The translations under genes and the position numbers were made by a program. This document shows positions 10,532 to 18,852 of a stretch of 21,511 bases of DNA, one piece after another. Positions within the stretch are counted from its first letter, which is position 1. Every line of letters begins with the position of its first letter. Under the pieces are notes generated by a model that saw nothing but the letters and a program-made list of their open reading frames with translations, was not told where the DNA came from and did no database searches. The DNA is from Chromera velia (Eukaryota; Sar; Chromeraceae): assembly GCA_018398765.1 (NCBI GenBank), contig JAHBMJ010002389.1, positions 15,001-36,511 of the forward strand. Reading direction: 5' to 3'.

Positions 10532-11699
10532 TCATTCGACCACCCCCATCTCTTCGTCCTCTGCATCGTCCCCTCCCTCTCCTCCCTGTACACACGCAGA
10601 CGTATGTCCCTGCGCCCCTCCACTGCCACTGGCTGAGGAGGGCTGCAGGTCCATCGCGCCCCCTTTCTCCTTCCCGCCAGCTCCTGGCCCGCCCAACGGT
10701 TCCGATACCACCTCACCCTGGGAGGCAGGAGCTCCTCCCGGGGCAGCTGCTGCAGCAGCACTCACAGGACCCTCCGGCAGATCTCTTTCTCTTTGACTGC
10801 TTTCGCCCTGACCCTGCACCACCACACCTCTAGATGAAGTGTAGCCCCCTCCCGCCTGCTGAGCCTGAATCGACGCAGCGGCACCGGAAGCCACGAATTG
10901 GGTGGCCCGGGTTGCTACAGCCCCCCCACCCATTCCCCCGGCGGCAAGTACAGAGAGGGGGACTGGAGACTTCGGCGCACCCCCCCCCTGTTGATCGTGC
11001 TGCCCTTGCGGGACGGAAAGTCGACTGTGCTGGTTTTGGGCTACTCTACTCTGTGAAATCCCACCTATGAGAGCGCGGGCGGGGGAAACAGGAGAGCCTG
11101 TCGGGTCCCCTACGGCAGAGAGGGAGGGAGACCGCTCTGGGTTTGCGGGAGGTCTGACCTGGGTCGGACCCATAGGCTGAAATAGGGAAGAAGCGCTGCT
11201 CGGGGAGGCCGCAGTGTTTCCCCGTCCGCCCATCACGAACGGGAGCGGACCCGGTCCATTTATCGGCAAGTGGGGGGGGGCCATCCCTGACCCCCCGACC
11301 ACGCCTTGAGGGCGAGCGCGCTTGACTGCAGAGCTGTGCGAGGACGTCCGAGAAGGGGAAGGACTCTGGAGAGAAGGGAGGGTGATCCCCCCGGCTGCCC
11401 CACTTCTCTGGCGGCTGGGAGACGCTGCATAGGCCTCTCTGTTACTCATCAACTGCGCAGACATTGGGCCTATCTGTGAGTGTGTCTGCTGCTGCTGCTG
11501 TTGCTGAGACGAATGTTGTCTCTTGATGCCGCCGCTGCTGTGAGTGTGAGAGACGGGAGGTGCAGCTCCTCCCCCAGTGCCCCCCGACTGAGAGGGCCGC
11601 CGAGAGGGCAGCGCCCCCCCCGGTAGGAACGTGCCCGGAGTAGAGAGGATGCTCTGGATTGGGAAGGTGGTGAGGGGGGCGCCCCGCACGGTCCCCTCG

Positions 11700-11730
<31 letters not shown>

Positions 11731-14700
11731 GTGTCTGGACCCCTGGCTGTTGTTGGGGTGGAAAGTGGCCAGCAGCCGCCGCCTGTGCGAACTGCGCAAT
11801 ACCTTGTCCGTAACCCTGGTGGAGTTGGCTTATCGGCCAGCAGTGATGTGGCACGAATTGATTCTGTTGAGCGAGCCAGAAGGCCGAGAAGTGGGCCTTT
11901 GCACGCCTCTCATTGTCAATTCGCTGCTTGAAAAAGGAGTTCTTGTCTGCGGGATCAGTCTCGTCGTCACAGAACGGACACTTCCTGTACACACACATCA
12001 ATATGCATGCATTTATTTTCAAACAGAATTCTGTATGTGTGTATGATTTTTTTTTCATAAAAGAATTCTGTATGAAAATGAATGCATGCACAGAATGGAC
12101 ACTTCCTGCGCAGACGCATCAAATCAGTATGCACAGACAGACAGAGACTCATATCTGGATATGCTCACTGAAGAATAACGTTTCTCTTCTAAAATAGACA
12201 GGACACCTGCATGGCGCCTTAGTGTCAGACAGACAGACAGACAGATTGCATGCGAGCCAGTCGATGGCTTTATGGACGCGCGGAACCTCTCTCGATGTGA
12301 CAACCTGTCTATCTGTGTGCGAAGACATAAAGCAAAATAAATAAATAAAGAAAGAAAGAAAGAAAGAAAGGCAAAGAGAACGGAAGGAATGACGCGGCCG
12401 ACCGACCGACCGACCAAATGAAGTCGTCGTCGTCCATCCGAGCCACGGTTTCCTCGTCCATGCTCATCACCGTGCACTTCACGTGAAACCACCGACCCGC
12501 AGGGCACTGCAGCCACTCAGGCCCACACATACAGAGGTCCACTGTCACACGCGAAATCTCTCACACGTACATGCTCTTTCTCGTCCGCTCTTCCCCTCTC
12601 TCTTTCACGGAGGGAAGACGGACATACAGTAAGTGAGGAAGGAACATGAACATACAGCCACACGTGCAATTGAGGACAAGAGAGAGAACTGACATCGTCC
12701 CCCATGGCACATTCCACCATATTTTCCGGATACCGCTGCAAACAGAGAATAAACACAGCACGGAGAGAATGCATGAAGCAAGGCATTGAGGAGAGAGTAT
12801 CTTCATCCATCGCCTCCCCCCCACAAACAGCCGAAACGCGGGAATGAAAAAGCCGGTCACTTTAATACGAAGACAAACGGGGAGAGTGAAACACAGGAAG
12901 GAGAACGTCACTCAACCCCACCATCTACCAGAGGCCAGCCAGCCAGCCGGCCCTCTGAAGAAAGAGAGATGGATGGAGATCAGCATTTCGCATGACGCAC
13001 GCACAAAGGACGCACGTACGACCCCTTTTCATAACGCTTCCCTACACGAGCAAACCCATATTTGCGTATTCCAAATCTTGGAGGTCCGATTGACTAGAAT
13101 ACAACGGTACTTCCCCATTAATTATTGGGGGGGTATGGGTGGAAGGAAAGACGTACGCTTGCGCACACACAGTAGTTCCAGGGTCCCTCCTCGTCAGACT
13201 GGATCGCCGGCTGCTCTTCTATCGGGGTGTTCTGCACACTGGCTTGCATAGCCGTGTTGTACTGTTTCTCCCTCAGCCGGTCCTTGTACTGTGTCCACGC
13301 ATGACCCAGCTGCTCATCACTGCACACAGACAGAGAGAGACAACACAGACAGGTATCCAAGCATAACTGCGTGAAATGGTCTGTCTGCGGACATGAATGC
13401 CTACACAGACAGTGCGTGCACACACAAACTGCACAACCAACGCTCACGAGAATGCACCCACCGCAACATAAGAGAAGAGACGGATGCCCCCAAACAGAGT
13501 TGCGGGGGTGCTACCAAATACACAGAACACACAGTTTTTTCTTCCTTCCTTCCTTCTTGTTTTTGCGTGCCCTCCGATGGACTGACAGTCAGGAGACAAC
13601 GTGAAAATCATGTGAATTTCTCCTCTGAATCTTGAATTCTCGAGATCTTCCGAGAAGTTTGAGAGAGACGAACGAGACAACAAAGATGGCCCCACCTCAA
13701 TTGAACAAACAGGTCATTCACAACACTGGGAAGGAAGAGACGAAAACTACGGAAGGGTTGGAGTTCCGTACATCAGCCTGACGAGAAACAGAAACGAAAG
13801 ACGAACGGACAGCAACCTACCCACCAACCCACCCACCCATCATTTCACTCAATCACTCACTGACTAACTAACTGACCGACCTAAGAGCGAAGGCCCCATG
13901 GATCGTCTGGTAGTTCGCGTTCGCACTGTGGGGCCTCGAGGTCAAGGCAAACGCGTCAAACGCTGCATGTACCACAGGACAGACACAAAACAAACAAGTC
14001 CAGGGACACAGACATCAAATCGTGAACACGCACAGAGACAGAGAGGGCAAAAAGACTGAAGGGAAGAAAAAGACACACAGAGAATCGGGGGAGAGAAACA
14101 AGTACAGGCAGAAGGAAAGGGATCAATCTACTTTCTTTGAAAACAAAGGAGAGCTCCGCATGGGGTCTCTCACAGGGAAAGCAGACCGAGCAGATCGATC
14201 TATCGTTTGATTCTTTTCAAGCAAGGGGTCGGAAGGAAGGTGAATAGGGAGAATGGCAGACAGGCAGGAAGAAAGGAATGAATGAATAAAGAAAGGTCAG
14301 AAGGAATAAAGAAAGGTCAGAAGGAAGGTGCGAAGGGAAGAAGCAATGCAGGAATAAAAGGATGCACAAATGGATGAATGGATGGATAGATGAGACAAGC
14401 AAGAAACGAAAAAAGAGATTCAGGAAGGAGGGAACGAGAATTCTCTCCTTGCTCGACTCACGGTCGAAGGTAGTCATCGAATCCTTCGCACGCACATAGA
14501 GGGTCTGCTCAAGTTCGCTTACCTGCAGCATGCATTCATTTTCATACAGAGCATGCATTTATGAAAATGAAAAGAAATGCACGCACGCATGCACATAGAG
14601 GGTCTGCTCAAGTTCCTTTACCTGCAGTACAGCAAAAACAAACAGACACAGGCTGACAAATATGCAAACATACACGCAAATCTACACATGTAAATATGCA

Positions 14701-15983
14701 GAGGCGCTCACCCACCCACATCCACACACACACTCGTGACACCGAGCACGGAAAAAGAGGAGAACAAACAGAGCAGAAAACCGAAGAGAGCATGTGTAAC
14801 GAGGAAAAAAAGGGCGGAGAAGCTGGGCAAGAGTGAAAAAGGGAAAGACGCAGAGCAGAACACTAAAGCGTCGCCGATTCGATGTTACACAAAGGACACT
14901 TCCTGAAGAACTCTGATTGGGGCGGATGAGAGGGATACACAGGCTATGAAGCGTACAGCCAGGAATCACCCCGAGCCTATTCTTGGCCGTCACACAGACT
15001 ATACCATCTGAAGTTTGAAAAAAAAAAAAAAAAACTGATCAAGGCACTCACTCACCCACCCTCATGTGAAGAACTCCGAGCTCTGCCATCTTCGTGTCTG
15101 CCAACTGGTCGATCTCCTGTTTGAGCCCGGCCAGTTCTTTCATCCTCCTGACTAACAGGGCCTCCTCCTCTGGAGACCCCGGCATCACAGTCCCTAGGGT
15201 GGGGGAGTGGACGGGGCTGATGTCTCCAGCCCCAGCCATCGAGAGGGTCCCTGTGGAGTGCTGCTGGGCTAGGCTGGAGTGGGGAGCGTCAAAGGCACTG
15301 ACAGGAGACGCGGATGGCTCAGATACCCGGAGCTGCTGTTGTCTGTGGATGCGTCGTTTGGTCAGGAGACGCTGAATGAACGTCTTCTTCCTTCGCACGT
15401 TGTCAACCAACTTGTCTAACCGAGAGTTCAGCTCGTCTTGCTTCTTGATCTTTTCGGTAAAGAAGCTTCTCAAAGAAGCATACTCTGTCTCGCACAGAGA
15501 AGGCAAAACCTTCTCGAATTCAGGATCGTTCACAGGCGGGCGCTTTTCGAACAAGTCAATGAAGGCCGAGTGGGTTTCATTTCGCTGCTCGTTCTGCTGA
15601 ATGCCCGCAAGTCCGCTCTGCGCAGGGTTCACTTTTTGGAAAATCGGGGCGGCACTCTTCTGCTGTTGATGTTGCTTCGGTTGCGGCACCTTCTGCTGCG
15701 CCTGCCTCTGCTGCTGCGGCTGCTGTGATGGCTGTTTATCGGGACGCTGTGCCGTCTCTGGCGGGCCATCTGAAGTCTTCCTTTTTTTGGTGTCCGGCCC
15801 TTCCGTTTGCAGAGCAAGAGCAAGCCGGGGCCCTCCCGCGAAAGGGGGGAGATTCTTCAGGCAAGGCTGCTCCTCTTCCTGCTTTGTGGGGTTACCACTA
15901 CAGAGAAGGTCTGCAAAGGGCTCGACTACTCCCTCAGACCGTTGCTGCTGCTGCTGCTGCTGCTGAGAAAGTGAGTCGTCCAT
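10532..15983 (-). CDS. ING-like PHD-finger protein with Gln-rich tail, seven exons
   Basis: Model: 15983-15060, 14522-14462, 13962-13881, 13319-13157, 12735-12694, 12506-12415, 11984-10532; 938 residues, every junction in phase. A chromatin-reader type protein, presumably nuclear. Residues 1-140 are Gln-rich. Residues about 155-240 are Glu/Lys/Leu-rich helix resembling the N-terminal ING helical region, and a second helical stretch spans 290-328. The PHD finger is C406, C408, C419, C425, H432, C435, C457, C460. The CxC-x10-C start and the WFH core match ING fingers, and the cage-type aromatics Tyr405 and Trp430 are present, so binding of methylated histone H3 Lys4 is plausible by analogy. C-x5-C, C-x6-H and the last loop are longer than in animal INGs. 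Residues about 465-938 are Gln/Ser/Pro-rich with polyQ and an acidic end. The first ATG (15983) was chosen; an in-frame GTG lies upstream. Generic PHD protein is the alternative. Confidence 0.82.
11703..11731 (-). repeat. CAG repeat coding polyglutamine in the ING-like tail
   Basis: An uninterrupted run of about nine CAG codons on the gene strand. Similar CAG-only runs occur at 399-418 (zinc-finger gene) and 15944-15964 (start of the ING-like gene). Confidence 0.95.
11968..12123 (-). repeat. Duplicated splice acceptor of the PHD-closing exon, around a palindromic spacer
   Basis: 11968-12002 and 12089-12123 match at about 30 of 35 positions, with 19 of 20 over the exon part. Each holds an acceptor AG followed by the codons of K-C-P-F-C. 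The inner copy (11984) gives the full-length frame. The spacer is a palindrome: arms 12004-12032 and 12062-12090 pair at 27 of 29 positions, with TGCATGCA ends and GAATTC inside. The right arm overlaps the first two bases of the outer copy. Confidence 0.85.
12216..12380. repeat. Intronic tetranucleotide microsatellites
   Basis: (CAGA)n at about 12223-12244 and (AAAT/AAAG)n at about 12333-12370, in the sixth intron of the ING-like gene. The intron also begins with a (GTCG)4 run directly at its donor (12414 downward). Confidence 0.9.
14492..14627 (-). repeat. Duplicated splice acceptor of ING-like exon 2, around a palindromic spacer
   Basis: 14492-14528 and 14591-14627 match at 35 of 37 positions. 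Each has CTGCAG then GTAA and the codons for E-L-E-Q-T-L-Y-V. The copy at 14522 gives the in-frame exon. The outer copy, if used, reads 20 codons and hits a stop. The 62-nt spacer contains TCATTTTCATA (14536-14546) and its exact inverse (14560-14570). It shares a 22-nt identical stretch (14529-14550) with the palindrome in the last intron of this gene. Confidence 0.87.
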
Positions 15984-17075
15984 GATCCCGCACTCCCTCA
16001 CTTCTTCATGCACTTATTCAATTTCTCTGGCCCACCTATCGATCCAAAATCATGTGGTCGTTGCAGAGGGGAGGTGTTCTGTTTCCGTTCGCAAGTCCGG
16101 CAATTAAGTGTGAAGTAGTGTGCTTTCTTGCTTTCTTTCACAAAGAGACCGCCTGAAGAAGTAGCGCATTCAAGAACACTAAAGAATATTTCTACAACAC
16201 CACACCACGCTCCTGGCAGAACAGAGCGGATTGCATAAAGCCTCACAAATTTCGGAACTTGCAGTGGCCACGCCTTCGAAAGTCTCCATGCATCTGGAGG
16301 ATGGTGGAGGCTGCAGGAAAGCAGTCTGGAGATTGGTGGACCTGTGGTGGACGAGATGTCCCGGAAAGATTTATCTGGAGGGCACTTAATAAGCTTTAAA
16401 TTCTCTCCAAGAACCCCCCCCTGCGCGCTGACGCTGCTCGCGCGCACAGAATCCTGGTAAATCTTGACGAAAAAGTGAGGATCCAAGGGCTCGAACCCAC
16501 GACCTGAATCCATAAAAAAAAATCTTTCCGAGCCATTCGCACGCTTCGCGTGCGTCAGATGCATGTGAGCGCCACCGGCCGCGGCCCCCGCCGCCGGCCC
16601 CCGGCCCCCCCATGCATGCATGCATGCATCCGCGGCGCGGGCCGGCCCGGGCCGCCCGGCGGCGCGCGGTCCGGACGCGCATGGAGTTGGATGGCACAGC
16701 AAGACTGCAAGATCGGGCTTTCAAACTTCAGATGAATATCAGATCGATATGGTTCAACCTCTTCGACTATCTTCGAGTTCACAAATCTTGGGAAGGAATC
16801 TGTCAAAGTGATGCAGACACTGAGTACAGTCAACGACCATGCCGGATTCTTGCATAGGTGGTGGCTGCAGAAGAAAAGTATTTTTGCAGCCGAAACGCGC
16901 TGCCAGCAGAAAGGATCTGTCGGAGATTCAGCCAGTGACTATTGTGTCGCTCTCGGACACCACTCGGTTCTGAATCAGGACGTAAATCCACTTCATTAAG
17001 CGATCGTGGAAAGCAAGAGGCCCGAAGAGCATAAAATAAACTGCTTGTCTTTTTTTGTTCCACCCAGTTTCCGGG
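15984..17075. promoter_or_regulatory. Divergent promoter region between ING-like gene and kinesin
   Basis: The two flanking genes are head to head, so both promoters should lie here. At 16560-16680 the sequence becomes almost pure G and C, interrupted only by an ATGC repeat at 16611-16629. TGCATGCA is a known ApiAP2-type site in Plasmodium and Toxoplasma. The sequence TTTTTTTGTTCCACCCAG directly before the kinesin start (ending at 17067) looks like a splice acceptor, so an intron in the kinesin 5' untranslated region is possible. The role is inferred from position and composition. Confidence 0.5.
16475..16530 (-). other. tRNA-like T-arm relic (possible SINE head)
   Basis: On the minus strand AGGTCGTGGGTTCGAGCCC looks like a tRNA variable loop plus B box. 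A TGGCTCGGAAAG stretch about 30 nt upstream resembles an A box. The T stem does not close properly and a poly(T) run occupies the anticodon region, so this is not a working tRNA. A 7-bp hairpin with a TTC loop lies next to it at 16538-16554. A tRNA-derived repeat or chance resemblance is possible. Confidence 0.3.
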
Positions 17076-18185
17076 ATGGAGAGGGAACGGAACATTCGTG
17101 TGACGGTCCGCTTTCGGCCGTTGAACGGGTATGAGAGAGAGGCGGACAGCAAACAGCACTCCTTCTGTAGGGACAGCAACCAACCGATCTGGAAGGTCCA
17201 ATGTCCGAATACAGTCGTCAACCAGCATCTCCAAGAAGAGATGTGCTTCGGTCGGTCGAAAGCTGCCATCTTAATTGTTTTTCTGTCTTAACGCTGCCGT
17301 CTCTCTCGCCGACTCTGGCAGACTGAGATGCTCAAATCAAGCTTTTTGGGGAGATGACCCTGATTTGATCACGGTCTTTCCTCCCTGAGTCACGATGTTT
17401 CCTCTTTGAGCGCGCTTCGGGATGCCTTCTTTTTTTCTTAGCATTTTTTTCCCGGCTTGTCTTCGCGTCCTTTCCTTCTCTCCCTGCACATCGACTGCGT
17501 GCAGTCATATTCTCCTCACCGCTTTTCCTGCTTGTCTTCGTGTATGAGGTCACTATCCCTCGCCACTCTGCACAATCCCCTTTCCTGTCTCTCCTGAGCT
17601 TGCAGACCGCGTGTTCGGTGAAGACGCCAGTCAAGTGGAAGTTTTCGACAGCCTCGCGAAGGACGTGGTGCACGCATGTGCGCAGGGTTACAACGGTCTG
17701 TTTGTTGGTCGTTCAGCTTGGATGTCCACCAGTCCGGCAGATTGCCTCTCTTCTTCCCTAGGTTCCTGGATTTCTTCTCTTCATTCCTGCCCCAGAAATG
17801 GAAGGAGCAAGATCAGGCAAAGAGAATAAGACCACACACGGTGCTTCTCTCTTTCTCTCTCTCCCTGTGTGTGTGAGAGAGAGGGGTGAGAATAAGAAGG
17901 CATGAGTACGTGTGTGCCTGTATATTTGTGTTCAGGTACGGTTTTCGCGTACGGTCAGACATCGTCAGGCAAAACCTTCACCATGACTGGTCAGTTGACA
18001 GTCACTTCCACACCCACGCATGTGTCTGTTCCTTCGGTACTTTTTTCAGGACAAAAAACGTTTTCTTCTCCGGTCCCGCAACGAATCATGTTGCATTGAT
18101 TGACCATAAAAGAAAGAAATCGCGGCCTGAAAAGCAAGTCCGCAACGGACCGTCATCGGTTCGGTCGAGCAGGGGCGTACAAAGG

Positions 18186-18261
<76 letters not shown>

Positions 18262-18804
18262 TGAGGCAGAGGAAAAAAGGTGAGGGCGTGGACAGGGACA
18301 CAGAGAGGAAGCGGATGAGAATTTTGACGGATCGGCGTAGAGCAAACAGTCTGCCTCCTGACCCAACCCATCCCCACAATCTCGCATCATTTCGTCCATC
18401 CATCCCGTCTTGCGGATTGCCTAAGTCATTCTGAAGCTTGATTCACATATCTCTCGGCAAATTTGTTTCATGAACATACTTCGGGAAAAGGCCCTGAGTT
18501 CTCTTTTCCTCTTTGCAGGTTCTCCCGCTCAGCCTGGCGTGATTTCTCTTTCTGTAGAGGAACTCTTCAGGATCACTCGAGAGGTGGGCTGGGTGGGTGG
18601 ATGTGTCGCGGCATGTTGTGTTGTGTTGTGTTGACCTTCTTTGTTCTTTCGAAATGCGTGGGTTGATGACCCTAGTGCATATCATCAGCACGCCACTCAC
18701 TGCCTCAATCTGTTCGTTTATCCAACACCGTCACAGTGGTGCGTTGTGAAGACTGTGTGCGGAGTTCAAAAAAGAAAACTGATCAGGTGGGTAGAGGGCG
18801 TGGC

Positions 18805-18852
<48 letters not shown>

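Noticed and set aside
12561-12911. Minus-strand frame with hydrophobic stretches around the 42-nt exon
   Set aside because: It reads through splice sites in other frames. Only 12735-12694 is supported as coding.
13610-13700. Possible exon in the ING-like gene between exons 3 and 4
   Set aside because: No usable donor, and exon 3 joins exon 4 in exact phase without it.
15998-16702. 234-residue open frame on the minus strand in the divergent promoter region
   Set aside because: It begins inside the GC-rich core, has no domain, uses the ATGC repeat as codons, and sits where the promoter and 5' leader of the ING-like gene should be. A chance frame is more likely.
16681-16857. 58-codon plus-strand frame upstream of the kinesin
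   Set aside because: It has an ATG but no recognisable domain and no clear splice partner. The kinesin motor already starts properly at 17076. At most an upstream leader frame.
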